Below, piece by piece: positions 25,217 through 36,348 of a stretch of DNA of 37,518 nucleotides. The translations under genes were made by a program, and so were the position numbers. Position 1 is the stretch's first letter. Every line of letters starts with the position of its first letter. Source of the stretch: Candidatus Woesebacteria bacterium RIFCSPHIGHO2_01_FULL_39_23. Its GTDB lineage: Bacteria; Patescibacteriota; Microgenomatia; UBA8517. Below the pieces are notes generated by a model, which was given only the letters and a program-made list of their open reading frames with translations, was not told where the DNA came from and made no database searches. Where the stretch lies: NCBI GenBank assembly GCA_001792305.1, contig MGGH01000025.1, positions 1 to 37,518 of the forward strand, read 5' to 3'.

Positions 25217-26025
25217 AGATTTGCCTCTGTATCTTCAAGAGACCCTTTAAACACAAATGTAATTCTTGTTTCTCTTCTCGACCTGGCGATTTTTACGGTA
25301 GACTTGATACCCACTGAAGTGCTGGCGACAAACGCTTTTTCAATATCCTTTTCCATCTGGTCAATTTCTATTGAAACTAATCTGGCTTGATCGTGCCTGG
25401 TACCACGTTTTGGTCTTTGTCCGGACTTGGATTTCATTCTTCTTGCCAGGTCCTCGGCTCGTCTAACTGACCCAGACTCTCTAAGTATTATCTTATAGGC
25501 ATCTACCATCAATGGAGTGTCATCAATTGCGCCGAGAGCTCTAGCGTGGCCTTCGGATATCAATCCAGACAAGAGTCCATCTTTAAGAGCATCAGGTAAG
25601 TTAAGTAACCTTAAAGAGTTTGAGACATAAGCGACTGATTTACCAATTCTAACAGCAATCTCGGTGGATGTGAGATTAAATTCGTGCATCAGACGCTCAA
25701 AACCCTTTCCTCTGTCCAGCGGGTTGAGGTCAATTCTTTGGACATTCTCAACCAGAGCCATCTCAAGCATCCCTCTAGGTGTAGTCTCCCGAACCAATGC
25801 AGGAATGTGAGTCATACCTGCAAGCTTTGCAGCTCTCCAACGCCTCTCACCAGCTATTATTTGATATCCCGCGGGGGTTTTTGCAATAACCAGAGGCTCC
25901 AGAACACCGTGCTCTTTGATAGAATCTACTAAATCGACTAAACTCTCGGGGGTAATCGCTCCACGAGGCTGCAAAGGATTTGCCTGTAACTCCTCAACAG
26001 ATATTTGAATAACCTCTTCCACCAT
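25183..26025 (-). CDS. parB: ParB/Spo0J-family chromosome partitioning protein
   Basis: QANPLQPRGAITPESLVDLVDSIKEHGVLEPLVIAK, GERRWRAAKLAGMTHIPALVRE, VENVQRIDLNPLDRGKGFERLM, HTH IAVRIGKSVAYVSNSLRLLNLP. Confidence 0.95.
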   Translation of the reverse strand: MVEEVIQISVEELQANPLQPRGAITPESLVDLVDSIKEHGVLEPLVIAKTPAGYQIIAGERRWRAAKLAGMTHIPALVRETTPRGMLEMALVENVQRIDLNPLDRGKGFERLMHEFNLTSTEIAVRIGKSVAYVSNSLRLLNLPDALKDGLLSGLISEGHARALGAIDDTPLMVDAYKIILRESGSVRRAEDLARRMKSKSGQRPKRGTRHDQARLVSIEIDQMEKDIEKAFVASTSVGIKSTVKIARSRRETRITFVFKGSLEDTEANLQKVYKALTGA

Positions 26026-26026
26026 A

Positions 26027-26278
26027 TTATTTAGCTAACACACTAACGCTTTTTTTGCCGTATCTTTTACCAAAATTTACTATTCCAACTTTCACTGCAA
26101 AAAGAGTATGATCACGTCCAACTCTAACGCCCGAACCTGCATGAAATTTCGTTCCCCTTTGTCTTACAAGTGTGTATCCAGCTTTAACTTCTTGCCCATC
26201 GGACACCTTTGTACCCAGTCTTTTACCTTCGGGTCTTACGTGTTGGGTGGTTTTACCGCCCTGCTTTTTCTTCGACAT
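26027..26278 (-). CDS. rpmA: 50S ribosomal protein L27
   Basis: [47 protein letters not shown]. Confidence 0.96.
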   Translation of the reverse strand: MSKKKQGGKTTQHVRPEGKRLGTKVSDGQEVKAGYTLVRQRGTKFHAGSGVRVGRDHTLFAVKVGIVNFGKRYGKKSVSVLAK

Positions 26279-26352
26279 TATTTATGACTATATTAACTTT
26301 TTTCACGGATGTCAATATATAAAAAGATATAGAGTGATACTGTTATTTAGTC

Positions 26353-26655
26353 TTAAGCTATTTTTTCAACTAGGATTCTGGAGTATTTGGATCGGAAGCC
26401 TGTTTTTCTTCTATAGCGTGATTTTGCCTTGTATTTCATTATATGAATTTTATTACCCTTAACATTTTCCAACTTTTTAACCTTAATGTTTATCTTTCCC
26501 AAATAGGGTTTGCCTATGGAAACTAGCTTCCCGTCTTTATAGAGAAGTACTCTTGAATTTATTTCTTCTTTCTCGCTATGCAAATCAACAAGATACTCTC
26601 CCCCCTCTTCCACCTTGTATTGTTTACCTTTAATTTCAACTACAGCGTATTTCAT
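26353..26655 (-). CDS. rplU: 50S ribosomal protein L21
   Basis: MKYAVVEIKGKQYKVEEGGEYLVDL..HIMKYKAKSRYRRKTGFRSKYSRILVEKI. Confidence 0.95.
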   Translation of the reverse strand: MKYAVVEIKGKQYKVEEGGEYLVDLHSEKEEINSRVLLYKDGKLVSIGKPYLGKINIKVKKLENVKGNKIHIMKYKAKSRYRRKTGFRSKYSRILVEKIA

Positions 26656-26693
26656 ACCTAGCTATTCTACCTTCAGCAAGAGTTAAAAACAAG

Positions 26694-27737
26694 CTAAGAA
26701 TTCTTTTTTCGTGTACTCATAACTATTCCAAGAGAAATCATGGTCGAAACAAACGAAGAGCCACCTGCTGATATTAAGGGAAGGGGTACACCCGTAATTG
26801 GCAAAAGAGACATATTCATTCCTATGTGTACAAAGGTTTGAACAAATAGTGATAAAAATATACCTGTAATGAACGCTCTCCCCTGCGGCGACTCCGAGTT
26901 TTCAAGGGCTTTAATAATTCTCCAAAATATAAACATCAATGCCCCTAAAACGAAAATGGCACCAACAAATCCAAGCTCTTCCGCAACTGACGCAAAAATA
27001 AAGTCTGTATGCTTTTCTGGTAAAAATTGCAACTGTGTTTGTACTCCTTCCCCCAAACCTCTACCAGTTATCATTCCAGACCCAACAGAAATTGCAGCTT
27101 GAATGCTATTGTAACCCGCACCATAAGGATCATTTTCTGCGAACAAAAAAGAGGTAACTCGCAATTTTTGGTAGTCTGCTAATAAACCCCAGAATATTGG
27201 TGCCGCAATAAATAGCGATACTAGTATAAATAAAAAATATTTTTTATTAATTTTGCTTGCCAAATATATTCCAAGAAACGAAATACCAGTTAGGAACGCT
27301 ATCCCAAACGAGGGCTGAATTAAAACTAAAAAAAGAGGTGCTCCCACCAATATAAAGCTTTTAATAATACGACTAGGTGTCAGCTCATCTAAAAAAAGGT
27401 AGTGTGCGAGAAATAGAGATGTAAACGGTCTTGTAATTTCACTCGGCTGTATTGTAAAAGACCCAATTGGTATCCAACGGATAGCTCCACGAGTAACCTG
27501 ACCTATCACAATTGTTGCCACTAAAAAAAAAATTGAAAACACGTAAATTGGCTTATAAAAAAGTGAAAGAATCGTAAAATCAATTTTACTCATGACCCAA
27601 AACGCTAGAACTCCGGTAATCAAGTACAGGTAATAAAACGGGAAAATCGAAGGAATTAACGATCGAAGAATAATGACTTTAAAGATAACAACTAGTAGAA
27701 TAGCTATAACCAAAAAGACATCAAGTTGCCGTTTCAT
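26694..27737 (-). CDS. rodA: RodA/FtsW/SpoVE-family SEDS protein (RodA-like)
   Basis: RGAIRWIPIGSFTIQPSEITRPF, HTDFIFASVAEELGFVGA, GVPLPLISAGGSSFVSTMISLGIVMS. Confidence 0.9.
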   Translation of the reverse strand: MKRQLDVFLVIAILLVVIFKVIILRSLIPSIFPFYYLYLITGVLAFWVMSKIDFTILSLFYKPIYVFSIFFLVATIVIGQVTRGAIRWIPIGSFTIQPSEITRPFTSLFLAHYLFLDELTPSRIIKSFILVGAPLFLVLIQPSFGIAFLTGISFLGIYLASKINKKYFLFILVSLFIAAPIFWGLLADYQKLRVTSFLFAENDPYGAGYNSIQAAISVGSGMITGRGLGEGVQTQLQFLPEKHTDFIFASVAEELGFVGAIFVLGALMFIFWRIIKALENSESPQGRAFITGIFLSLFVQTFVHIGMNMSLLPITGVPLPLISAGGSSFVSTMISLGIVMSTRKKNS

Positions 27738-30559
27738 TTATTTCTTAAAACCTCAAATTCTCCTTTATTCAATTGGTTAACTAGGCCTTTTGCCTTTATC
27801 TCATCTTCGTGAACTTCAGGCCAGCTGGGAAGAGTAACATTGACTAGCTCATCAAGGGAAGTTTTCAATTTTTTTCGCTCGGCCTGAATTTGTCTGATTA
27901 AGTTTCTTGCTTCACCCATAGCGACAAGTTTAGGCGTCAACTTGGTATCCAACCTGGCATTCTTACTTCCCCAGACAATATGGAGAACATTAATTTCTTC
28001 CTTCACAATAGCATCCAAACCAGCTATTGTTGGTTTTTTTGTCGTAACGTACATCTTTGATAAAGCTTGGCGGACAGGAACTTTTTGGTCTTTTCGTAAA
28101 GAATGTGCTAACTCTACAGCCTTAAGCACCTTTTCCTGCATTTCTTTTTCTAATTTTTTATCTAGGAGTTTAGTGTTAACTGCCGGCCACGCGCTCAAAT
28201 GAACAGATTCTTCCTTAGTAAGATTCTTATATATCTCTTCTGATACAAAAGGTACCAAGGGTGCCAAAGCTTTTGAGTACTCAACTAAAACTTTCCAAAG
28301 AGTCTCAAAAGCGTCCCTAGTTCCCTCACGCGCCCGATCCCGAATTCTTCTTACGTACCAAGTTGAAAGGTCATTAACAATAAAATTCTTTGCCAAGTCC
28401 ACAATATTTGGAGTGTTGAATTTTTCATAGCCTTCTTTTTTAAGATTTCTAATATTTTCGTACATACGAGACAAGATCCACCTGTCCATAATCTCTTTAG
28501 GAACAAATTGAGTTTTAGACGGTTTCCAATTTTTCAGATTTGCATATGTAACAAAAAAGTTATATATGTTCCAAAGAGGAAGTAAAAATGATTTTATTTG
28601 ATTCCTGTAATCACTTTCCGATATTCTAATGTCTTCTCCGTTCATCACCGGGCTCCCTAGTAAGTAAAGCCTTAAAGCATCCCCTCCGTATTTTTCAATC
28701 AATTGCCTTGGATCCGGATAATTACCAAAGTTCTTACTCATTTTACGCCCATCGGTGCCTAATATTACTCCACTTACTAACACGTTTTTTGCCAAAACAT
28801 TATCTTCCTGATTTCCACGAAGCGAGAGAGCTGTTGCGATAACATGAAGAACATAAAACCACGCCCTAATTTGACCTGTATATTCAACTATAAAGTCTGG
28901 AGGCAAAAAGTCTTCCAGATTTAAAGATTTTTCAAATGGATAGTGCCGCTCTGCTAAAGATGCCGATCCAGCTTCTATCCAGCTATCCAAAACTTCCGGT
29001 ACTTTTCTTATTTCCTTGCCACATTTTTTGCACCTGACTGTCACTAAATCTATCTCGGGTTTATGAAGGTCGCGAAGGACTAGTCCACTTTCTTTTTCAA
29101 GTTCTTCCAAACTTTCCGGCACAAACCTTTCCCCACATTCACACTCCCACACAGGAACCGGCGACCCCCAATATCTACTTCTTGATATACACCAGTCTGG
29201 CGCCGCCTCTAAGCTTTTTAAAAACCTGCCATACTTAAAATGCGATGGAAACCAGTTTACATGTTTATTACCCTTTCTCATTGCAGGTTTTAACTTCTGC
29301 ACGTCTATATACCATGCATTTTGAGGAGCGTAATAAAGCCTGGTATGACACCTCCAACACGTAGGGACTTTGTGAATGAAAGGTGTCTCGCTGTAAAGTA
29401 ATTCTCTCTCTTTAAGGTCCGAGTTTACCTTTTCATTTACTTCCAAATAGTTCATTCCAGCCCACTTTGGAACGTTTGAAGTTAATTTACCCTCATCGTC
29501 GACGTGGAGAACAATTTGAATATTATATTTTTTCATTGCGACTAAATCATCTTCGCCATATGCTGCAATTGTCACAATCCCCGTACCTTCATCCGCTGTC
29601 ACAAAATCTCCCGGAATCACAACAAAAGCTCTTTTTCCTCTCTCAATCTTGTAAAAATCGTAATGAGGCTCGAAAAACTTACCGACAATCTTGCTTCCTC
29701 TAAACTTGGAAACTATTTTAAAAGGCTCTTTTTTAAGCATCTTCAAAGTTGCTTCGGCAAGTATGTAATATTCATCTCCCTGCTTAATTTTTACGTAATT
29801 TAATTTAGGGTTTACAGCCAGGGCTGGTGTTACAATCTTATTCCAAGGAGTAGTAGACCAAGCAAGAAGATAAGTATTTTTCTCACCAACGAGTCTATAT
29901 TTATAAGTATCCGCGGGCTCAGTTATTTCTTTATAATTATCTGCATCCATTGCAACTTCAAAATTAGAAATAGGGGTCGCACAATGTGGGCAATAAAGCG
30001 AAACTCGCAAACCTTTATAAATGTAGCCCTTTTTATATATTTGGCTAAAGACCCACATTACAGTCTCCATATAATTTAGGTCCATTGTTTTGTAGGCGTT
30101 TTCAAAATCCACCCACCGAGATATGTGGTCCACATACCACTCCCACTCACTAGAGACATCTTTGACATACAACTTACACTCGTCTATGAAACGCTTTACT
30201 CCAAAAATTTCTTCTATATCTTTTTTGCGCTTTATACCAAACTTGTTTTCAACTTTATTTTCTGCGGGTAGACCGTGACAATCCCAACCCCACACACGCC
30301 TAACTCGATAACCCTTCATTGTCCAGTAACGGGGGAATAGGTCTTTTGGAATACTGGATAGCAAGGTCCCATAATGGGGAAGACCCGTGATAAACGGCGG
30401 GCCATCTAAGAATGTCCAAGTTTTGCCTTCAGGTCTACTATCAATCGATTTTTCAAAAATTTTTCTTTTTTTCCAAAACTTTAGTATTTTTTCCTCAAGT
30501 GCTGGAAAATTTACAGATGGGGAAACAGGATCAAAAAAATTAGTACCTTTTCTTTTCAT
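27734..30559 (-). CDS. ileS: Isoleucyl-tRNA synthetase
   Basis: DGPPFITGLPHYGTLL (HIGH-like), GWDCHGLPAENKVE, DGRKMSKNFGNYPDP (KMSKS), WDSWIEAGSASLAERHYPFE. Confidence 0.96.
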   Translation of the reverse strand: MKRKGTNFFDPVSPSVNFPALEEKILKFWKKRKIFEKSIDSRPEGKTWTFLDGPPFITGLPHYGTLLSSIPKDLFPRYWTMKGYRVRRVWGWDCHGLPAENKVENKFGIKRKKDIEEIFGVKRFIDECKLYVKDVSSEWEWYVDHISRWVDFENAYKTMDLNYMETVMWVFSQIYKKGYIYKGLRVSLYCPHCATPISNFEVAMDADNYKEITEPADTYKYRLVGEKNTYLLAWSTTPWNKIVTPALAVNPKLNYVKIKQGDEYYILAEATLKMLKKEPFKIVSKFRGSKIVGKFFEPHYDFYKIERGKRAFVVIPGDFVTADEGTGIVTIAAYGEDDLVAMKKYNIQIVLHVDDEGKLTSNVPKWAGMNYLEVNEKVNSDLKERELLYSETPFIHKVPTCWRCHTRLYYAPQNAWYIDVQKLKPAMRKGNKHVNWFPSHFKYGRFLKSLEAAPDWCISRSRYWGSPVPVWECECGERFVPESLEELEKESGLVLRDLHKPEIDLVTVRCKKCGKEIRKVPEVLDSWIEAGSASLAERHYPFEKSLNLEDFLPPDFIVEYTGQIRAWFYVLHVIATALSLRGNQEDNVLAKNVLVSGVILGTDGRKMSKNFGNYPDPRQLIEKYGGDALRLYLLGSPVMNGEDIRISESDYRNQIKSFLLPLWNIYNFFVTYANLKNWKPSKTQFVPKEIMDRWILSRMYENIRNLKKEGYEKFNTPNIVDLAKNFIVNDLSTWYVRRIRDRAREGTRDAFETLWKVLVEYSKALAPLVPFVSEEIYKNLTKEESVHLSAWPAVNTKLLDKKLEKEMQEKVLKAVELAHSLRKDQKVPVRQALSKMYVTTKKPTIAGLDAIVKEEINVLHIVWGSKNARLDTKLTPKLVAMGEARNLIRQIQAERKKLKTSLDELVNVTLPSWPEVHEDEIKAKGLVNQLNKGEFEVLRNK

Positions 30560-30616
30560 GGCTTTATTTTACATCAGGCTTGAATTTTTTTATAGACCAG
30601 GTTATCATCGCTTGCC

Positions 30617-30973
30617 ATGATTAAATACATAATTTTAGTTATACTTTTTGTGGTAGCAATAAACCAAACACCGCCAGATATCCGTGTAACAAAAAGGCAA
30701 GATATCGCCCCGCTTGTTACTCCATCTATCACCGAAATCAAGTACGCCACCTCCCCTTCTCCCAACCCCATATATTTACCCGATAATCCTGCTGGCATTG
30801 TCAGTTCTACGTCTGAAAAAAATGATCAGTTAGAATTAGAAAAAGAGTCTAATCTCCAAGCATCTTCAAGTCCCGCCATCACTCCAAGTCCAACACCCCA
30901 GCCTTCGCCAGAAGTCAGTTCTCTTTACCTTTATACCCCTACTCCCGAAGTTTCCCCCGGTCAAACCCCTTAA
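30617..30973 (+). CDS. Small secreted/anchored Pro-Ser-Thr-rich hypothetical protein
   Basis: Hydrophobic N-terminus [15 protein letters not shown] then low-complexity P/S/T-rich tail; convergent 4-nt overlap with ftsZ. Confidence 0.5.
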   Translation: MIKYIILVILFVVAINQTPPDIRVTKRQDIAPLVTPSITEIKYATSPSPNPIYLPDNPAGIVSSTSEKNDQLELEKESNLQASSSPAITPSPTPQPSPEVSSLYLYTPTPEVSPGQTP

Positions 30974-32142
30974 TGAATCTTGCGAAGAAACGCTGGGATA
31001 TCGAAGTCCTTTCCAAATTCATCTTTTCCACCATCATCTCCGTCTTTATCCGCTACTTCAATTTCATCAATGAAGTTTTCCCCATCCCTATCTTTGTCTT
31101 TCTTTTTTTCTTCAGGTACTTCGCTAACTACACCCTGTACCTTAAATCCAACGGCTGGTTTTGTTATCTCTGCTATTCTGGCTTGTGTTTCCGAAAAACC
31201 GGTACCGATGACAGTAATTCTAACTTGATCAGACATATCATCTCTTATTACTGCACCGAAGATGATGTTTGCGTCAGGGTCTGCGGAATTTGAAATAACC
31301 CTGGCTGCTTCATCTACCTCAAACATAGTTAAATCTGGCCCACCGGCAATATTAAATAGAACTCCCCTTGCTCCCTCGATTGATAGATCAAGAAGCGGAG
31401 ATGAGACTGCTGCACGCGCTGCCATCTGAGCTCTGTTTTCACCAACACCATGTCCAATTCCCAAAAGAGCTGTTCCCGAGTCCTTCATCACAGATTTTAC
31501 ATCGGCAAAATCTACATTAATAAGCCCGGGGGTTGTTATAATATCTGCGATACCAGATACTGCTTGGCCCAGTACTGAGTCAACCACTTTAAACGCCTCA
31601 ATGAGAGTCATCTTACGATCAATCACATCCATCAACCGTTGATTTGGAATAACTATCAAAGTGTCTACGTGTTCTTTAAGTTTTTCTATTCCATCCTCAG
31701 CGAGTATCATTCTGCGAGTACCCTCAAAGCTAAATGGCTTAGTAACTATGGCTACAGTTAAAGCTCCAGATTCTTTTGCAAGGCTTGCAATAATAGGTGA
31801 AGCGCCAGTCCCCGTCCCACCTCCCATACCTGCGGTAATAAAAACCATATCAGAGTCGATCAAAATTTCTTTGATTTTTTCAACAGATTCTTCCGCCGCC
31901 TGTGCTCCGGTTTCAGGATTTCCTCCGACCCCGAGTCCTTTTGTAAGTTTTTCCCCAATTTGAATTTTGGTAGAAGCTTTATTAGCAAGAAGGACTTGTG
32001 CATCGGTGTTTACCGCAATAAATTCTACACCCGAAATCTGACTGGTGTCGATCATTGAAGAAATTGCATTTCCTCCTCCACCACCGACCCCGATTACTCT
32101 TATTTTTGCTATTCTTGCCGAATCGGGTTTGACTAATGCCAT
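30970..32142 (-). CDS. ftsZ: Cell division protein FtsZ
   Basis: [33 protein letters not shown]-terminal peptide [10 protein letters not shown]. Confidence 0.97.
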   Translation of the reverse strand: MALVKPDSARIAKIRVIGVGGGGGNAISSMIDTSQISGVEFIAVNTDAQVLLANKASTKIQIGEKLTKGLGVGGNPETGAQAAEESVEKIKEILIDSDMVFITAGMGGGTGTGASPIIASLAKESGALTVAIVTKPFSFEGTRRMILAEDGIEKLKEHVDTLIVIPNQRLMDVIDRKMTLIEAFKVVDSVLGQAVSGIADIITTPGLINVDFADVKSVMKDSGTALLGIGHGVGENRAQMAARAAVSSPLLDLSIEGARGVLFNIAGGPDLTMFEVDEAARVISNSADPDANIIFGAVIRDDMSDQVRITVIGTGFSETQARIAEITKPAVGFKVQGVVSEVPEEKKKDKDRDGENFIDEIEVADKDGDDGGKDEFGKDFDIPAFLRKIH

Positions 32143-32190
32143 GTTCTCCCGCAGATTTTATTCTCTTGAATGACAAATTGCAAATTCAAA

Positions 32191-33459
32191 TCAAGGCAGG
32201 AGATCGCGAATTGTTTGAACGAACTTCCCAATAATTCCTTTAGTGGGTAGTTTTATTCTTTTGGCAATAGACCCAACTCCGGGAGCCTCAATATTCTTAG
32301 AACCCCATAAAATCAACCCTATTGGTGCAGAGTAAGCAGGATTTAATATGTCATCTATCAGGCCCCCTACTCCTTTGGGTTCGCCGATCCTCGCAGGCAA
32401 TGCCATCATTCTTTTACTACTATCAACCACTCCCACAGTTAACGCACCGCCCCCCGTAATTACCACGCCAGATGGAATCTTATTAATTATTTCTGCCTTG
32501 GCCAAGTCAAGCTTTACCATTGTAAAAATTTCATTAAGCCTTGGCCTGATTATTCCTTCCACGAGAGTCTTTTTTGATACCTTCTTTGACTCGTCTGCGC
32601 CAAATGTTGCAATGTCAATGTAATCTACCTCTTTTTCCGTTTTTGAAAGTTTCTCCTTTTTCGATAATGCTAATTTTATCTTCTCAGCACTTTCAATAGA
32701 TACTCTAAGCCCAATAGCCAAATCATTTGTTACATTTTTAGCACCTATTGGGATTTCACTAGAGTATGCCAGTGAACCTTCGATAAATACTGCTACCGAT
32801 GTTGTACCTCCTCCTATATCGACCAACACGCAGCCCAACTCTTTTTCTGTATTCGTTAATACAGCTTCGGCAGCAGCAAGACCAGAAAAAACTAACTCTT
32901 CGACTTCCACCCCCACTTCACTCACAGTTTTGACTATATTTTTAATAGCGGGGGAAGAGGCACTAACTAAATGAGTCTCTACTTCAAGTCGAACACCCGT
33001 CATTCCGACAGGATCCTTTACGCCACCTTCACCGTCAACAGTATATTCTCTGGGTATAACATGAATCACTTCACGCGACGAAGGAAGTGAGACGGCTTTT
33101 GCGGCATCAATTACCCTTTCAATGTCCTCCTGGGAAATTTCCGAATCTGGATTTGATATTGCAACAACCCCATGGCTATTAAGGCTATTTATATGAGCAC
33201 CGCCGACTGATATATACGCTCTACTTAAATTGTATCCTGCCATTCTTTCAGCTGCCTCAACTGAAGAAACAACAGTCTCAACAGCCTCTTCAATATCAAC
33301 TATCTGCCCCTTTCTGACGCCTTTCGAATCAACCGAGGCAACACCAACGATATTGACACTCTTCTCAAGAGAGCTTTCGTTTAAATTAACTTGGGCAATA
33401 ATGGTAGTAACCTTTGCTGAACCCATATCAATCGCGGCAATTACTTTGTTGTCTTTCAT
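32191..33459 (-). CDS. ftsA: Cell division protein FtsA
   Basis: VIAAIDMGSAKVTTIIA, ISVGGAHINSLNSHGVVAI, LVDIGGGTTSVAVF, VVITGGGALTVGVVD. Confidence 0.95.
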   Translation of the reverse strand: MKDNKVIAAIDMGSAKVTTIIAQVNLNESSLEKSVNIVGVASVDSKGVRKGQIVDIEEAVETVVSSVEAAERMAGYNLSRAYISVGGAHINSLNSHGVVAISNPDSEISQEDIERVIDAAKAVSLPSSREVIHVIPREYTVDGEGGVKDPVGMTGVRLEVETHLVSASSPAIKNIVKTVSEVGVEVEELVFSGLAAAEAVLTNTEKELGCVLVDIGGGTTSVAVFIEGSLAYSSEIPIGAKNVTNDLAIGLRVSIESAEKIKLALSKKEKLSKTEKEVDYIDIATFGADESKKVSKKTLVEGIIRPRLNEIFTMVKLDLAKAEIINKIPSGVVITGGGALTVGVVDSSKRMMALPARIGEPKGVGGLIDDILNPAYSAPIGLILWGSKNIEAPGVGSIAKRIKLPTKGIIGKFVQTIRDLLP

Positions 33460-34136
33460 TTTAAGTTGCTCCTTATTACAGGATTTTTATAACGTAAATC
33501 TATTGTAGAACCAGACTGTAGCGGTTTCAACCGTGAAAGCAGGAATCGAAGACTTCCAAGCATTACATCCTTGTCCCCTGAAAGAGGAAATATTACTTTA
33601 GTTTCATTAGCTACTTCGACTTTTAGACTGTCCTTATCCAGGTATCCTCTACTTACCCCATACGCATCTGAAAGCGTTTTTAGTAACTTCGCTCCAAAAA
33701 GTTGCTCACCCTTTACACTTTGGCCTGTAGGGGGCAAATCTTCATCAACCGATAATACTGGAAGGGCTGATTCCTTTTCGTCTTTTATAACGACTCCTTC
33801 AATATCTACAATCATGTAATTTTCCGATCCGTTTCTTTTAAATGCAATATATCCATATCTCTCTATAATAAAAATTCGAAGGACAGACACAGACTCAAGA
33901 CTGACTGAAAAATCGCTTATTAAAGGTTCACGTGCTAAATATGACATTGCAATACTCCTTGCTGTAAAGAGGTTTTCGCTTACTACTCTTGATAAAAATT
34001 TTTCAACCTTAACACTACAGGGGCCAAATTGGCTCGTGCAGCTTACTTTTGATACTTTGGTAAATTTTAAAAAACCAAGGCACAGCAGGACAACTAAAGC
34101 AAGAGAAATAAAAAGGATTTTTTTGGCTTTTCTCAC
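33456..34136 (-). CDS. ftsQ: FtsQ/DivIB-type (POTRA) cell division protein
   Basis: N-terminal TM, POTRA-like region, position between murG and ftsA. Confidence 0.7.
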   Translation of the reverse strand: MRKAKKILFISLALVVLLCLGFLKFTKVSKVSCTSQFGPCSVKVEKFLSRVVSENLFTARSIAMSYLAREPLISDFSVSLESVSVLRIFIIERYGYIAFKRNGSENYMIVDIEGVVIKDEKESALPVLSVDEDLPPTGQSVKGEQLFGAKLLKTLSDAYGVSRGYLDKDSLKVEVANETKVIFPLSGDKDVMLGSLRFLLSRLKPLQSGSTIDLRYKNPVIRSNLK

Positions 34137-35236
34137 AAAGAGTTTTCGATAATGTCACAAATCAATTTATTGGCGTTTACGTCCAGTTTAATGTATTGAC
34201 CGGCTTTTTTAGTCGCCATTTCCTGCCATTTTAAAAATACTTCATTTATTTTTTGAAGTAGTATGGCTGGAGTCAGACTATTTTGGGTGAGGATTAAGGT
34301 AACGCCATATTTTTGTGCAATTTGTGCATTTATCATCTGTTCATTTTTATAAGACCAAGGAATGGGGATAAGTATTGACGGACGCCTAACTGCCATTATT
34401 TCTGATACCATATTTGCCCCCGCGCGTGAAATTATGATATCACTTGCCTTGTAAACACCTTCCATATCTTTTATAAACTCAAAGACCTCATATTTGTCTT
34501 TTAGCGCTGTCGGTAGACTTAGCCGTAACTTCAAAAAAGCGGGGTAATCTATTGAACCAGTTTGGTGAATTACCTTATAATTTTTTAAGATTTCCTGAAG
34601 TTTCGGTTTTAAGTTGTTATTTATAACTTTTGAACCCCTGGAACCCCCTAGAATCAATAACACGGGAGGCAAACCTGGATTCTTTTTGACTGGAACATTC
34701 TTGATACTCTCTCTAATTGGATTACCTACCAAAAAAGTTTTATCTAAAGGATAAAATTTTCGGCTGTTTTCTCTTGAAATTAGAATTTTTTTTGCAAATT
34801 TGCCTGTTAGCAAATTAGCTCGCCCGGCAACGGAGGTTTGCTCGTGTACAAAAACGGGTATTCGAGCGAAAAAAGCGCACAGTGAAACTAGAAATCCAGC
34901 TGAACCTCCCAAAGAAAAAACAATATCTGGTTTAATTTTTCGAATCAGCAAATAAGACTCAAAAAAACCAAGCGGAATCTTTAAAATTGCTGGAATCGTC
35001 CAAATGGAAAACCTCATTTGGACCCTCCCTGAATTTATAGAATAATAACGACACCCAAGTTTAGGTAAGAATTTTGATTCGAAAGGATTAATTTTGGCAC
35101 CTTCAAACGACCTTTTTGATCCAATCCAACTAATTTGCCAGTCATATTTTCTAGAATGTTTTAACATTTGAATGATCGAAATAGCCGTAGTTGCACCATG
35201 GCTACCAGTGAACAAGATTTTTTTGGTTTTTTTCAT
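34133..35236 (-). CDS. murG: UDP-N-acetylglucosamine--N-acetylmuramyl-(pentapeptide) pyrophosphoryl-undecaprenol GlcNAc transferase
   Basis: IVFSLGGSAGFLVSLCAFFARIPVFVHEQTSVAGRAN, LILGGSRGSKVINN, IISRAGANMVSEIMAVRRPSILIPIPWSYKNEQMINA. Confidence 0.95.
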   Translation of the reverse strand: MKKTKKILFTGSHGATTAISIIQMLKHSRKYDWQISWIGSKRSFEGAKINPFESKFLPKLGCRYYSINSGRVQMRFSIWTIPAILKIPLGFFESYLLIRKIKPDIVFSLGGSAGFLVSLCAFFARIPVFVHEQTSVAGRANLLTGKFAKKILISRENSRKFYPLDKTFLVGNPIRESIKNVPVKKNPGLPPVLLILGGSRGSKVINNNLKPKLQEILKNYKVIHQTGSIDYPAFLKLRLSLPTALKDKYEVFEFIKDMEGVYKASDIIISRAGANMVSEIMAVRRPSILIPIPWSYKNEQMINAQIAQKYGVTLILTQNSLTPAILLQKINEVFLKWQEMATKKAGQYIKLDVNANKLICDIIENSL

Positions 35237-36348
35237 ATCCCTTCTCTTGAAATATTCAAAACTATACCAATACTAACTAAAAGAGCAATTAGAGATGTTC
35301 CACCGTACGAAAAAAATGGTAGAGGTATACCCGTTAATGGTACCAACACCACCATTGATCCAATATTTAAGAATGACTGTAGTCCTATCCAAACACCCAC
35401 ACAGGTACTAAACGCAGAAGCAAATCTATCTTCGCTACGTAAAGCAATACGAAAAAGGCGAAAAACCAGAATACTAATAAGTATCAGTACGATAACTGCT
35501 CCCACAAATCCCAACTCCTCGGCAATAACCACAAAAACAGAATCGGTCGCAGATTCGGGTAAAAAAAGAAATTTCTGGCGAGATTGACCGAGCCCAGAAC
35601 CCAAAAATCCCCCAAGTCCTAAACCCAATAGTATTTGCTTCACATGATAAGAGCTCGTCAACGGCTCATTTACCCCACTCAAAAATGACATTAATCTTTC
35701 TCTTCGGTATGTTGAGGTAAAAATAAGTAATAGCCCAGCCAGAAATCCGACAGATAAGATCGAAATAAAACTTACAAAACTTATGCCGTTCACAAAAATT
35801 GCCGATACCCCAATGCTTAAAATTACCAAAGTTGTTCCCATATCAGGCTGTAGCATTACTAAGGCAGCCACAATTAAAAGAGGTAAAACAAAAGATAATA
35901 GATTTTTTTTTGAACTCACTAAACTTGAGACATAGATCGCAAAAAAAAGCTTCACAAATTCCGACGGTTGGAAACTTACTACACTTAAGTCTATCCATCT
36001 TCTGGCACCCAAACTTTTAATTCCAACACCTGGGATTAACACTAACAAAAGCATCGCAATTGTTAAAACAAAAAATGCCACAGAATACCTTTTCCAAACA
36101 CTGTAATGAATCCTACTCGAAATTATTAATCCTACAAAACCCAGGGCCACCGCAACAATTTGACTTCTCAAAAAATAAAAACTGTCTGAAAAAAACTTTA
36201 AAGCCTGGGGCGTCGACGCGTCTGCAACAGCTAATACACCCAGAAATGTTAACCCAATAGTTAAATACAACAAACTTTTGTCGTATGACTTTTTCTTATG
36301 TTCTTTTTTTCTCTTCAAATCCTTATATCGAAGAAAGCCATAGGCCAA
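35233..36348 (-). CDS. ftsW: Lipid II polymerase/flippase family FtsW
   Basis: GARRWIDLSVVSFQPSEFVKLFFAIY, ATDSVFVVIAEELGFVGAV, GIPLPFFSYGGTSLIALL. Confidence 0.93.
   Translation of the reverse strand: MAYGFLRYKDLKRKKEHKKKSYDKSLLYLTIGLTFLGVLAVADASTPQALKFFSDSFYFLRSQIVAVALGFVGLIISSRIHYSVWKRYSVAFFVLTIAMLLLVLIPGVGIKSLGARRWIDLSVVSFQPSEFVKLFFAIYVSSLVSSKKNLLSFVLPLLIVAALVMLQPDMGTTLVILSIGVSAIFVNGISFVSFISILSVGFLAGLLLIFTSTYRRERLMSFLSGVNEPLTSSYHVKQILLGLGLGGFLGSGLGQSRQKFLFLPESATDSVFVVIAEELGFVGAVIVLILISILVFRLFRIALRSEDRFASAFSTCVGVWIGLQSFLNIGSMVVLVPLTGIPLPFFSYGGTSLIALLVSIGIVLNISREGI

Noticed and set aside
32160-32200. Possible fifth copy of the element upstream of ftsZ (AATTTGCAATTTG)
   Set aside because: Only the short TTTGCAAT core matches; more simply a promoter (TTGCAA-N17-TAAAAT) for ftsZ.
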